Shown piece by piece: positions 24,630 through 33,887 of a stretch of DNA of 57,969 nt. Numbering within the stretch: position 1 is the stretch's first letter; every line of letters starts with the position of its first letter. The stretch is from an uncultured Bacilli bacterium (GTDB lineage: Bacteria; Bacillota_I; Bacilli_A; RF39; UBA660), in NCBI GenBank assembly GCA_910577505.1, contig CAJTLN010000006.1, positions 1 through 57,969 on the forward strand. The letters are read 5' to 3'. The notes below the pieces were generated by a model that had not been told where the DNA came from, searched no databases, and saw only the letters and a program-made list of their open reading frames with translations. The position numbers and the translations under genes were made by a program.

Positions 24630-25826
24630 TTATTGAACAAACTTATATGTATCTCTAATTATCATTAATTCTTCATTAGTTGGAACAACATACACAGGAA
24701 CACTAGAATCTTCACTGCTAACAATTCCCTCTTGTTTATCACAGTATGCGGCATATTGCATATTTAAATCATGATTTATTTTAATACCAAGAGAACCTAA
24801 TTTATTAACGATAGCTTCTCTAAACTCACGAGCATTTTCACCCAATCCAGCAGTAAATGTAATAGCATCTACTTTACCATCTAATTTAACAAAATATTGA
24901 ACAATATAATTAACTACTCTATCAACATACATATCATTAGCTAAAATACTTAAATGTTCTCCAGCTTCCATGCCACCTTCAATATCTCTATGATCAGCAT
25001 ATTTTTGACTTACTCCTAGTAAACCACTCTTTTTATTTAAAATATTTGTAATTTCAGTTACATTCATTCCTGATTCTTTGGCTACATATTCAATAATAGA
25101 AGGATCTATTGCTCCACTACGAGTACCCATCATTAATCCATCAAGTGGTGTAAGTCCCATAGTTGTATCTATAGACTTTCCTTCTTTTATACAACAAATA
25201 CTACTTCCACTTCCGATATGACAATTTATAATATTAATATCTTTCTTACCAAGAAGTTCTTGCATTCTTTGTGTAATATATTTATGACTTGTTCCATGGA
25301 ATCCATATTTTCTTACACCATATTTTTCATACCATTCATAAGGAACTGGATAAATATAATTTTCTTCTGGCATAGTTTGATGGAATGCTGTATCATAAAC
25401 AGCTACCATAGGAACATTAGGTAATGCTTCTCTCATCGCTTCAATTCCTGCTAAGTTGCCTGGATGATGTAGAGGACCTAATTTAGTTAAGTCTTTAATG
25501 CTTTGAATTACTTCATCATCAATTAATACAGAATCAGAATATTTTTCTCCACCATGCAATACTCTATGACCTACTGCCTTAATTTCATCCATACTTTCTA
25601 CAGCACCATGTTTAATTAATTCATCAATTAATACTTGTACAGCTTCAGTATGGTTATTAATTACTTTTTCCCCTCTGATCTTTTGTCCATTAACCTTTGT
25701 ATTCCAAAAACTATCTGGTGACCCAATTTTTTCAATATAACCACCAATAATTACTCTTTCTTCTGGCATTTCAAATAATTGAAATTTCAATGATGAACTA
25801 CCAGCATTTACACATAATATTTTCAT
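24630..25826 (-). CDS. ackA: acetate kinase
   Basis: AckA converts acetyl phosphate and ADP to acetate and ATP, the substrate-level ATP step of mixed-acid fermentation. The 398-aa sequence contains the N-terminal signature VNAGSSSLKFQLF, the catalytic region YDTAFHQTMP with GTSHKY, NCHIGSGSSIC, DTTMGLTPLDGLMMGTRSG and ITFTAGLGENA. Length is normal. ATG follows GAGGTG. No pta gene is next to it. A terminator upstream (25853-25878) separates it from the 59-aa gene. Confidence 0.96.
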   Translation of the reverse strand: MKILCVNAGSSSLKFQLFEMPEERVIIGGYIEKIGSPDSFWNTKVNGQKIRGEKVINNHTEAVQVLIDELIKHGAVESMDEIKAVGHRVLHGGEKYSDSVLIDDEVIQSIKDLTKLGPLHHPGNLAGIEAMREALPNVPMVAVYDTAFHQTMPEENYIYPVPYEWYEKYGVRKYGFHGTSHKYITQRMQELLGKKDINIINCHIGSGSSICCIKEGKSIDTTMGLTPLDGLMMGTRSGAIDPSIIEYVAKESGMNVTEITNILNKKSGLLGVSQKYADHRDIEGGMEAGEHLSILANDMYVDRVVNYIVQYFVKLDGKVDAITFTAGLGENAREFREAIVNKLGSLGIKINHDLNMQYAAYCDKQEGIVSSEDSSVPVYVVPTNEELMIIRDTYKFVQ

Positions 25827-25852
25827 CTAATTAACACCTCGAAACTATTATA

Positions 25853-25878
25853 CAAAAAAAAGACAGCTTTTGCCATCT
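25853..25878 (-). terminator. intrinsic terminator upstream of ackA
   Basis: Minus-strand AGATGGC AAAA GCTGTCT hairpin followed by eight U's, 15 bases after the stop of the 59-codon gene. Confidence 0.8.
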
Positions 25879-25892
25879 TTTTATCGCCTTTT

Positions 25893-26072
25893 TTAACGAC
25901 TTTCTGAATTTTTATGCCTCTTTATATTCATATCTAAATCCATAGTTCTTTTCTTATTTGAATCCATATTATATCCAAATTCATTTAAAAATTCATATCT
26001 TTTCTTATCAATTGGACTCATCTTTTCTAAATCACAACTCTTATAAAAATAATCACAACTTCTTCTACGCAT
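25893..26072 (-). CDS. small basic protein (59 aa), function unknown
   Basis: An ATG-to-TAA frame of 60 codons reads MRRRSCDYFYKSCDLEKM and then a hydrophilic, Lys/Asp-rich stretch ending NIKRHKNSESR. Two Cys lie nine residues apart near the N-terminus. It has no membrane segment or known motif. A weak ribosome site (GGTGAAG) lies six bases before the ATG. A hairpin (ACCCAT/ATGGGT, 26081-26099) stands just upstream and a strong terminator just downstream. These signs favour a real gene. It follows the HEMSH protein gene by 40 bases. Confidence 0.55.
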   Translation of the reverse strand: MRRRSCDYFYKSCDLEKMSPIDKKRYEFLNEFGYNMDSNKKRTMDLDMNIKRHKNSESR

Positions 26073-26112
26073 AATTCTTCACCCATTATTATTATGGGTC
26101 AAAAACTAATTA

Positions 26113-27078
26113 TTATACCAATATCAATAATTTTTTATCTGGTTCATAATTTGTTGCTTTATTAAAATTTTCAGCTTGACGTTTTATAATATCACCATAA
26201 TATATAGCATCAGAGACACTCAGATTATCAACAGATAAATGTTCTGCTGCATCCTTTAAAACTTTATAAATTAAACCATTACCATAAGACTCATACTTAA
26301 CTTTAAAACCATTTTCATCATTATCATAAAAATAATCTTTTATAAGATCATAGAATTCAGGATTATCTGTCAAATCTTTAAAAATACTATTTAATAAGTC
26401 GTAAGATCTAGACATTACATTTTTGCTTTTATATACCTTTATTTCTCCTAAAAATTCTCTCAATAAAGAAGAATCAATTTTCTGCACATCAAGTTTTAAA
26501 AATTCATTTAAAATTCTATTTTCTAAAGATGATGTAACTAATTCTATAAAACCTGAACCACCTTCAACTCTAAATCTATTACTTTCTTTATCTACTGTAA
26601 GATGCGTAAATCCCTGATTAATATAAACATAATCTTCATCTTCACTTTCTACTGATGCACTAACACCTTCAAGACCATGCGACATTTCATGAGATATACT
26701 TAAAACATTATCAATCGTCTTATCCCTCATATATAAAATATTCGGAATTCCACCTAAAAAATTATTATTACTATCATATCTATAATCCCATATAGTAATT
26801 GGATTATATCTTAGATTATGCTTATTTTCTTCTAACTTAGGAGAAATTTCTATTGCTTTCTTTTGATAGTCTTCATTACTAATAAATTCATATATTCTAA
26901 CAGAATCCAATAAAATATTTAACTTTTTAAATATTTCTGGTCCCATTACCAAATAATATCCTAACAAAGCAAAAGACAATTTGCGCGCAACTTCATATTC
27001 ACAATTATTCTTTCTAGCATAATCATTTACTATACTTATTATTTCTTCATATACTTGATTAATTATATCGTAATCCAT
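26113..27078 (-). CDS. putative HExxH metallopeptidase-like protein
   Basis: A 321-aa soluble protein whose centre reads VLSISHEMSHGLEGVSA (about residue 130), an HExxH zinc motif, followed by a conserved-looking GGSGFIELVTSSLENRIL near 175-190. There Glu (FIELV) could be the third zinc ligand, as in gluzincins (inference). No signal peptide is present. The rest is helical with no known domain. A comparable pattern is found in uncharacterised Firmicute proteins, but I do not know a named family. It starts at ATG behind AGGGGTGAA. The nearest upstream gene, thiI, ends 50 bases away on the same strand. Confidence 0.5.
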   Translation of the reverse strand: MDYDIINQVYEEIISIVNDYARKNNCEYEVARKLSFALLGYYLVMGPEIFKKLNILLDSVRIYEFISNEDYQKKAIEISPKLEENKHNLRYNPITIWDYRYDSNNNFLGGIPNILYMRDKTIDNVLSISHEMSHGLEGVSASVESEDEDYVYINQGFTHLTVDKESNRFRVEGGSGFIELVTSSLENRILNEFLKLDVQKIDSSLLREFLGEIKVYKSKNVMSRSYDLLNSIFKDLTDNPEFYDLIKDYFYDNDENGFKVKYESYGNGLIYKVLKDAAEHLSVDNLSVSDAIYYGDIIKRQAENFNKATNYEPDKKLLILV

Positions 27079-27128
27079 AATTTCACCCCTTAAATTAGTT
27101 CCATACTATAACACAAATTAAAAAAAGT

Positions 27129-28322
27129 TTAAAGTAAATCTTCAAACTCTTTCATTTTATCATTAATATTTATCTTTATTACTTCATGATTTTTAATAGC
27201 TTCATATATTAAATCTTCATAAGGTATAGACTTTTCATACTCTCTTGCTTCTTCAAAAGTAGGATTAATAACGGGATGTTCAGGAACAAATATTGTACAA
27301 CAATCTTCAAAAGGTAAAATACTAGTTTCATAAGTACCTATTCTTTTAGCTATATCAATTATTTCCAATTTATCAAAACAAGCAACTGGTCTAATAACTG
27401 GAATCCTAACAGTTTCATTAATTACATTCATACTTGCTAAAGTCTGACTTGCAACTTGACCAATACTTTCCCCATTTACTATTATCTTACAATTATTCAT
27501 ACGAGAAATTCTTTCGGCAATTCTATACATCATACGTCTCATTATTGTAATTAAATATTCATGTGGACAATTTTGATATATAGCTGTTTGTATATCAGTA
27601 AACTTAATAACATGTAATTTAATCTCATTATTATATAATGATAACTTTCTTGCAAGTTCTATCACTTTATTTTTTGCTTCAATACTTGTATGAGGAGGAC
27701 TTTCATAATAAATACATTCTAACTTAACTCCTCTTTTAATAGCCAAATATCCAGCAACAGGAGAATCAATTCCACCACTAAGCATAAGCATACCTTTTCC
27801 TGCAACTCCTACTGGATAACCACCTATTCCTTTTTCACTATTAAAGTATATATATACAGCATCCATTCTTATTTCAACATTTACCATTAATTCAGGATTA
27901 TGAACATCTACAGATATATCACTAACATTTTTTAAAATAACTCCCCCAATTTTTCTACTAAAATCCATACTATTAATTGGAAACTTTTTATCACTTCTTT
28001 TAGTAACTACTTTAAAAGTTTTAAATTCCTTGCCTTTAACTAATTTTAATACGTTACTAGCTATATCATCAGGGTCTTTAGTAGTTAACTTATAAGCTAC
28101 ATCAAATTCATGAATACCAAAAACATGTTTTAAAGCTTCACTTACTTCATCAAAGTTATTTCTATTTAACGTAATAAACATTCTACCCTTATCAAATTTT
28201 ACGTTAACATCCATTTCACTTAAAGCAAAAACTACATTATCTTTTAATTGCTTTAAAAATAAATTAATATTAGCTTTCTTAGTCGATAATTCCCCATATT
28301 TTATCATTATTAGTTTTTCCAT
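27129..28322 (-). CDS. thiI: tRNA 4-thiouridine synthase ThiI
   Basis: ThiI makes 4-thiouridine at position 8 of tRNA and in many bacteria passes sulfur to thiazole synthesis. The 397-aa protein has an N-terminal ferredoxin-like plus THUMP domain (residues 1-165) and a PP-loop pyrophosphatase domain with MLMLSGGIDSPVAGYLA (about 180). IVNGESIGQVASQTL and the Cys pair region LPFEDCCTIFVPEHP follow. There is no C-terminal rhodanese domain, as usual in Firmicutes, where a NifZ-type cysteine desulfurase supplies sulfur directly. A desulfurase gene lies at 32585-33724. The start ATG has GGGGTGATA upstream. Confidence 0.93.
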   Translation of the reverse strand: MEKLIMIKYGELSTKKANINLFLKQLKDNVVFALSEMDVNVKFDKGRMFITLNRNNFDEVSEALKHVFGIHEFDVAYKLTTKDPDDIASNVLKLVKGKEFKTFKVVTKRSDKKFPINSMDFSRKIGGVILKNVSDISVDVHNPELMVNVEIRMDAVYIYFNSEKGIGGYPVGVAGKGMLMLSGGIDSPVAGYLAIKRGVKLECIYYESPPHTSIEAKNKVIELARKLSLYNNEIKLHVIKFTDIQTAIYQNCPHEYLITIMRRMMYRIAERISRMNNCKIIVNGESIGQVASQTLASMNVINETVRIPVIRPVACFDKLEIIDIAKRIGTYETSILPFEDCCTIFVPEHPVINPTFEEAREYEKSIPYEDLIYEAIKNHEVIKININDKMKEFEDLL

Positions 28323-28390
28323 AGTATCACCCCAAAACTAAAATTAAGTATAACATAATCTATTAAAAAAACAACCTTTAGTTATTTTTA

Positions 28391-29305
28391 TTAAATATCT
28401 ATTATTATCAAATCGTCTGATTGATTAGTCTTTTCTCTTTTTAAAGCTTCATCTTTCTTTTTCATAAATTCTTGAGCAACATAATCTTCCATATCTTCTA
28501 ATGATATTGAAGGTAAATCATCCATGTATTTAAATCTATTTTTTTCTACTTCTTGAGCTATTACATTTTCTGAAAATCCATATTTTCTTAAAGATGCTAC
28601 AATTTTTGCTTCCAATATTTCACCAGCATTTAAAAGACGTTGTTTTAATTCTTCTGGCATTCTACCAACATTCGTAAAATCAACATATAATGATGGTTTA
28701 CCATATCCAAATATCATTGAAAACATATAAGATGGGAAAAATTTTCGATTAAGATCATTACTTCCTTCTGAGACAGGAATAACATCAATAATTGTATATC
28801 CATTATTAGAATCAAAAAAGAAATTAAGTGGTTTAGGATCAATAGACAAACCATTTTGTGATATAAACTGACAATCTAATAATAATTTATCATAAACTTC
28901 TTGGGGAGCATTAGCTCTTAATTCTAATTCTTCTACATAACTAATCATTAGTTTCAAATAACTTTGAATTACGTCATTAAAATCATAATCTTGTCTTAAA
29001 TTAAGATATACAGATTCACTATTATAAGAAACACCTTTAGCTCTATCCTCTAAAAAAACACCTCTAGTATATTGTATTTTACCATTTCTATACTTATTTG
29101 TTGTTCCAGGAATTAACCTATAATCAACAATTGTTGCAATATTTACTCCTTTTTCTTTTAACCTCTTAATTGTTTCTATATACCAAGATAATTTATCATC
29201 AGTAACAGGCATTGTCTTATTTAATAAGACATAATTATCATCATATATCGTACAAATTTTATCACTACTAAAAGAAAGTTCATACATTTCACTATTTAAC
29301 TTCAT
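28391..29305 (-). CDS. uncharacterised protein with kinase-like catalytic-loop pattern
   Basis: A 304-aa soluble protein. The region LSIDPKPLNFFFD followed by YTIIDVIP (about residues 170-195) resembles the catalytic loop and metal-binding Asp of protein-kinase/APH folds (DxKPxN...IID). VDYRLIPGTTNKY and KGVNIATIVDY could belong to the N-lobe, but no clear ATP-binding Lys or glycine loop is seen. The C-terminal 60 residues are helical and charged. The ATG at 29305 is chosen because GGGG lies eight bases upstream; a TTG at 29311 is in frame. No neighbour gives a functional hint. The kinase fold is a suggestion only. Confidence 0.45.
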   Translation of the reverse strand: MKLNSEMYELSFSSDKICTIYDDNYVLLNKTMPVTDDKLSWYIETIKRLKEKGVNIATIVDYRLIPGTTNKYRNGKIQYTRGVFLEDRAKGVSYNSESVYLNLRQDYDFNDVIQSYLKLMISYVEELELRANAPQEVYDKLLLDCQFISQNGLSIDPKPLNFFFDSNNGYTIIDVIPVSEGSNDLNRKFFPSYMFSMIFGYGKPSLYVDFTNVGRMPEELKQRLLNAGEILEAKIVASLRKYGFSENVIAQEVEKNRFKYMDDLPSISLEDMEDYVAQEFMKKKDEALKREKTNQSDDLIIIDI

Positions 29306-29442
29306 ATTCAAAACCCCTTCACTATTTTAAGCTTATCAGTTTTTACCATTTTTAGCAAATTTTACTCTCTTTTTTATCAAAAATAAAGTAATAAAATATC
29401 ATAATTTATCATATGTTTTACCAAGGAGGACAAGTAATAAAA

Positions 29443-32067
29443 ATGAAGCACTATGGAATAAAGTCAAAAGATGTAGAAAGTTTAAGAGAAAAATATGGCA
29501 GTAATTCACTCAGTAAAAGAAAAACTAATAGTTTTTTCAAATTACTTGTTGAATCTTTAGGAGATCCAATTATTAAAATACTACTAGTAGCACTAGCTAT
29601 TAAAATTGTTTTTTTATTTAAAGATTTTGATTGGTTTGAAACAATTGGCATCTTAATTGCTGTCTTTTTATCAACATTTATATCTACAATAAGTGAATAT
29701 GGTAGCGAAGCTGCTTTTAATCGCCTTCAAGAAGAATCTAGTAAAATTATTGTTAAAGTTTTAAGAGATAATAATGTAAAAGAAATACCTATCGATGAAG
29801 TCGTTGTAACAGATGTCATTCTTTTATCTAGTGGCGATAAAATACCTGCTGATGGTTATTTAATTGAAGGTAACATTTCAGTTGATGAATCTTCTTTAAA
29901 TGGTGAGTCAAAAGAAGCAAAAAAAACAGCAGTTTATTTTGAAAATGATATAAAGAAAGAAAATGAAGTTTTTCGTGGCAGTGTCGTTTATTCTGGTATT
30001 GCCAAAATGTTAGTAACCAAAGTAGGAAGCAAAACTTTATATGGCAATTTAGCAGAAGAAATTCAAGATAAAGAACCAATAAGTCCTTTAAAATTACGTC
30101 TACGTGGTCTTGCTAATATCATAAGTAAAATTGGTTACATCGGCGCCGTCTTAGTAACTTTATCATACCTTTTTTCTGTTATAGTTATTGAAAATAAATT
30201 CAATATAAATGATATCATTGCTACAATAACTAATTTTCCTGTTATGATGGATCATTTAATTTATTCATTAACTTTAAGTGTAACAATTATAGTTGTTGCT
30301 GTCCCCGAAGGATTACCAATGATGATTACCTTAGTACTTTCTAGTAATATGAAACGAATGCTAAAAAGTAATGTATTAGTTCGTCGTCTTGTTGGAATAG
30401 AAACAACAGGTAGCCTTAATTATTTATTAACTGACAAAACAGGGACATTAACTAAAGGTAAACTAAGTGTTACTAGTATAATTGATGCTAATTTAAATGT
30501 AATGCACGAATCATCAGAACTCAAAAAAAATCTTAAATATTATAATCATTTTGCCAACTCAATTATCATAAATAATTCTGCCATGTATAGTGAATCAAAT
30601 GAAATAATTGGAGGCAACTCTACCGATAGAAGTCTTCTATCTTTTCTTCCAAATGAAAAAATAAATATTAAAAAAATATCAGAAACTCCTTTTGATAGTA
30701 AAAATAAATATTCTACAACTACAATTATAGAAAATAATGAAAAAATAACCTATATAAAAGGTGCTTGTGAAAAACTTTTATCACTATGTACAAAATATTT
30801 GAATACTGATGGTAATGAAAAATATTTACTATATCCTGAAAAAATTAAAGAAGAAATAAATAAATTAACCAAAAAAGGAAATAGAGTTATTCTAACTGGA
30901 TACATTAAAGGCGATTTTAATCCTGAAAAAATTCAAAATATTGTTTTTATAAGTTTAATAAGTATTCGTGATGAATTAAGAAAAGAAGCCACTTTAGGAA
31001 TTGAAAGTATTAAAAATGCAGGAATAAAAATGATTATGATTACAGGAGATCATCAAGACACAGCAACATCTATCGCCAAAGAATGTAATCTTATTTCTTC
31101 CCCTAATGACATAGTTTTAACAAGCCAGGAATTACAGTCTTACACCGATGATGAATTAGTAAAAATTATTCCTAATCTCCGAGTTGTTGCTCGAGCTCTA
31201 CCTCAAGATAAAAGTCGTTTAGTCAAAATAATTCAAAGTATGAATCAAGTAGTTGGTATGACAGGAGATGGAGTTAATGATGCACCAGCTTTAAAAAAAG
31301 CTAATGTTGGCTTTGCTATGGGAAGTGGTACTGAAGTAAGTAAAGAAGCAGCTGATATTGTCATACTCGATGACAATATCTTATCTATAAGTAAAGCTAT
31401 CCTTTATGGTCGCACAATATTCAAAAGTATTAGAAAGTTTATAATATATCAATTAACTTGTAATATGTGTGCATTATTCCTATCAATAATTGGTCCTTTT
31501 ATTGGTGTTAATACCCCCATTACAATTATTCAAATGTTATGGATTAATATGATTATGGATAGCTTTGCTGGACTTGCATTCTCTTTTGAACCTCCACTTG
31601 AAGAAACAATGAATGAACCACCTAAGAAAAAAGATGAACCTATAATGAATAAATATATGTATAGTCAAATAATATTTACAGGAATTTATTCAGCTCTTTT
31701 ATGTATATTCTTTCTAAAATCACCTTTTATTAAAAATTTAATTCGTCCATCTGCTGACAATAAATATCTAATGACTGCTTATTTTGCTCTATTCATATTT
31801 ATTGGTGTATGTAATGCTTTCAACGCTAGAACTAACCGTCTAAACATCTTTGCCCATCTAAGAAAAAATATTGTTTTCTTATTAACAATAATATTTATCT
31901 GTACAGTTCAATGCTACCTTATTTATCACGGAGGAGACTTATTTAGAACTTATGGTCTTACAGCTTTTGAATTCACTTTAGTATTAATACTATCTTTATC
32001 AGTAATACCTATAGATTTCTTAAGAAAATGGTACATGAAGAAAAAGCATTATAGTATAGGAGTCTAA
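29443..32067 (+). CDS. P-type calcium-transporting ATPase
   Basis: An 874-aa type IIB-like cation pump. Motifs visible: cation-site PEGLP in M4 (VPEGLPMMIT), phosphorylation DKTGTLTKG, nucleotide-binding KGACEKLL, TGDHQDTA, and the hinge GDGVNDAPALKKANVGFAMG. A C-terminal block of about six membrane segments carries WINMIMDSFAGLAFS. PEGLP with NMIMDS is typical of Ca2+ ATPases (PMCA/SERCA-like bacterial members). It probably exports calcium to keep cytosolic levels low. ATG at 29443 follows AAGGAGGA at a long spacing; an upstream ATG at 29413 lacks a ribosome site. It is a one-gene transcript with a terminator after it. Confidence 0.9.
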   Translation: MKHYGIKSKDVESLREKYGSNSLSKRKTNSFFKLLVESLGDPIIKILLVALAIKIVFLFKDFDWFETIGILIAVFLSTFISTISEYGSEAAFNRLQEESSKIIVKVLRDNNVKEIPIDEVVVTDVILLSSGDKIPADGYLIEGNISVDESSLNGESKEAKKTAVYFENDIKKENEVFRGSVVYSGIAKMLVTKVGSKTLYGNLAEEIQDKEPISPLKLRLRGLANIISKIGYIGAVLVTLSYLFSVIVIENKFNINDIIATITNFPVMMDHLIYSLTLSVTIIVVAVPEGLPMMITLVLSSNMKRMLKSNVLVRRLVGIETTGSLNYLLTDKTGTLTKGKLSVTSIIDANLNVMHESSELKKNLKYYNHFANSIIINNSAMYSESNEIIGGNSTDRSLLSFLPNEKINIKKISETPFDSKNKYSTTTIIENNEKITYIKGACEKLLSLCTKYLNTDGNEKYLLYPEKIKEEINKLTKKGNRVILTGYIKGDFNPEKIQNIVFISLISIRDELRKEATLGIESIKNAGIKMIMITGDHQDTATSIAKECNLISSPNDIVLTSQELQSYTDDELVKIIPNLRVVARALPQDKSRLVKIIQSMNQVVGMTGDGVNDAPALKKANVGFAMGSGTEVSKEAADIVILDDNILSISKAILYGRTIFKSIRKFIIYQLTCNMCALFLSIIGPFIGVNTPITIIQMLWINMIMDSFAGLAFSFEPPLEETMNEPPKKKDEPIMNKYMYSQIIFTGIYSALLCIFFLKSPFIKNLIRPSADNKYLMTAYFALFIFIGVCNAFNARTNRLNIFAHLRKNIVFLLTIIFICTVQCYLIYHGGDLFRTYGLTAFEFTLVLILSLSVIPIDFLRKWYMKKKHYSIGV

Positions 32068-32102
32068 AAAAGATTAATCATTTAAAAAATTAATCTTTTT
32101 TT
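32066..32102 (+). terminator. terminator of the P-type ATPase gene
   Basis: AAAAAGATTAA/TTAATCTTTTT hairpin and U run directly after the stop codon. Confidence 0.85.
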
Positions 32103-32131
32103 ATTTTCATATATTATTCCAATATTTTTAT

Positions 32132-32186
32132 CTAAGTCATTCTCTTCTTTTAACTAAAAATAAAAGGTTAAAAAACTTTTTTCATA
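32132..32186. repeat. dispersed 55-bp repeat, copy 2
   Basis: Identical to window bases 1-55 except one base. It lies between the ATPase terminator and the end of the rhodanese gene. Flanking sequences on the right diverge immediately, giving a sharp repeat edge. Confidence 0.85.
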
Positions 32187-32213
32187 GTTAAAAAAATACT
32201 CTTAATGAGTATT

Positions 32214-32585
32214 TTAATTTGCACAATTAGACATTGCACCTAAATCATAAACTTTAAGATATCCTAATTTATTTAATTCTTCTTTAGCTTTAGCACTTCT
32301 ATTACCACTTCTACAATATACAATAATCGGAGTATCAAAATTTATCGAATCATATATTTGAACTGAAGAAATACTATCAACTGGAATATTAATAGAATTA
32401 TCTAAATGACCTTCATCATATTCTTCTATTGTACGAACATCTATTAATATAGCATTACCATCATTTTCCATAATTTCATTCTTTTCAGTACAATTTATCT
32501 TACCTGGCTTTATTTCATTACTTTCTATATCTCCACAACTACAAAGTAACAGACACATAACCCCTAACATTAATATTCTTTTCAT
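32214..32585 (-). CDS. rhodanese-domain lipoprotein
   Basis: A 123-aa protein with a lipoprotein signal peptide (MLGVMCLLLCSCGD, lipobox LCSC) and one complete rhodanese domain: AILIDVRTIEEYDEGHLDNS and the active-site loop VYCRSGNRSAKA with Cys in CRSGNRS. Rhodaneses carry persulfide sulfur on that Cys. It starts by TAATG overlap with the cysteine desulfurase gene, so the two are translated together. However, one product is exported and the other cytoplasmic, so direct sulfur relay is unlikely (inference). Thiosulfate or thiol-redox work at the membrane surface is an alternative. Confidence 0.85.
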   Translation of the reverse strand: MKRILMLGVMCLLLCSCGDIESNEIKPGKINCTEKNEIMENDGNAILIDVRTIEEYDEGHLDNSINIPVDSISSVQIYDSINFDTPIIVYCRSGNRSAKAKEELNKLGYLKVYDLGAMSNCAN

Positions 32586-33724
32586 TACTTACCATCTTTC
32601 ATTAAACTATTTAATTGATTATATTTCATCTTAAATAAATTTAAGAATTTATTAATTTCTTCATTTGTTGTAACATAACTAAGACTAATTCTTATTGTTG
32701 TCATAGCTCTTTTCTTATCATTGTATATTGCCATAACTGAAGTACTTAAGTCTCCAGACGAACAAGCTGTATTAGTACTAATATAAACTTCATCGTCTTC
32801 CATGGCATGAATAAAAGTTTCTGGTCTAATATTTGTAAAGCTAATGTTTAAAATATGTGGAATAGAATACTTTGTTTTATTTAAAATAACACCATCATAC
32901 TTTTCTAATTCCGTACATACTTTATCATTTAATTTTTTTACATTAGCTTCTCTTTTTTCTAAATCAGTTAATGCTATTCTACAAGCTTTCGATAAAGCAA
33001 CAATTAAAGGTAATGGTGGGGTTCCACTTCTTAAATCATTAAACTTGCCACTACCATGTATTAAAGGAACTAAATTAACTTTACTATTTTTATATAGAAA
33101 ACCGATTCCTTTAGGACCAAATATTTTATGCCCACTCATAGAAGCCATATCTACATCATGCATACATACTGCAATTTTACCAATAGCTTGTGTCATATCA
33201 CTATGAAATAAAGTTGATGGATTCTCTTTTTTGATTATTTGTCTAATAGTTTTCAAAGGTTGCCTTATTCCAACTTCACTATTAACAGCGCATATACTAA
33301 CTAATATTGTATCTTCTCTAACTTTACTTTTTAAGTCCTCAAAATCAATTAATCCCTCTTGATCATTATTAACATAACTTATTTCATATCCTTGTGTCTC
33401 TAAAAAATCACAAACTTTATAAATAGAAGGATGTTCTAGTTTAGAAACAATAATATGTTTTCCTCTATTTCCATAAGCTAAAGCTACACCTTTTAAAGCC
33501 ATATTATTACTTTCAGTAGCCCCACTTGTATAAATCAACTCTTCTTCTTGTATATTAAACAACTCACAAATTTGCTTAGTTGCACTATTAAGTAAAACCT
33601 TTGATTTTACACCTAAAGCATGAATTGAATTTGCATTCCCCATGTAATCTCTAGTTGCTTTATTATAACTTTCAAGTACATCATATGAAACTGGTGTTGT
33701 TGCTGAATAATCTAAATATATCAT
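32585..33724 (-). CDS. cysteine desulfurase (NifS/IscS family)
   Basis: A PLP enzyme that turns cysteine to alanine and gives persulfide sulfur. The 379-aa protein shows LDYSATTPVS at the N-terminus, SGATESNNMALKG, PLP-lysine SGHKIFGPKG (about residue 200) and the mobile-loop Cys NTACSSGDLS (about 320). It could serve ThiI (27129-28322), as NifZ does in Bacillus subtilis, since no other desulfurase is in the window. Assignment as NifZ, NifS or IscS is not settled. The start ATG follows AGAGGTGATTAG. Its stop overlaps the rhodanese lipoprotein start. Confidence 0.9.
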   Translation of the reverse strand: MIYLDYSATTPVSYDVLESYNKATRDYMGNANSIHALGVKSKVLLNSATKQICELFNIQEEELIYTSGATESNNMALKGVALAYGNRGKHIIVSKLEHPSIYKVCDFLETQGYEISYVNNDQEGLIDFEDLKSKVREDTILVSICAVNSEVGIRQPLKTIRQIIKKENPSTLFHSDMTQAIGKIAVCMHDVDMASMSGHKIFGPKGIGFLYKNSKVNLVPLIHGSGKFNDLRSGTPPLPLIVALSKACRIALTDLEKREANVKKLNDKVCTELEKYDGVILNKTKYSIPHILNISFTNIRPETFIHAMEDDEVYISTNTACSSGDLSTSVMAIYNDKKRAMTTIRISLSYVTTNEEINKFLNLFKMKYNQLNSLMKDGK

Positions 33725-33856
33725 AACTAATCACCTCTAAATGTGTTTTATACACTATACTAATTATAGATTAACCATATCTTTAAATCAAGAAATTTAA
33801 AAAATATCCCAAATAATTATTAAACTTTACAATAATTTTTATTATTAATATAGTAT

Positions 33857-33887
33857 TATAAAAGGATACAAAAGTATCCTTATTTTT
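33857..33887. terminator. terminator of ezrA
   Basis: AAGGATAC aaaa GTATCCTT hairpin, with U-rich sequence on both strands, at the ezrA stop codon. Confidence 0.8.

Noticed and set aside
29413..29442. Earlier ATG for the P-type ATPase
   Set aside because: The ribosome site lies between it and the ATG at 29443.
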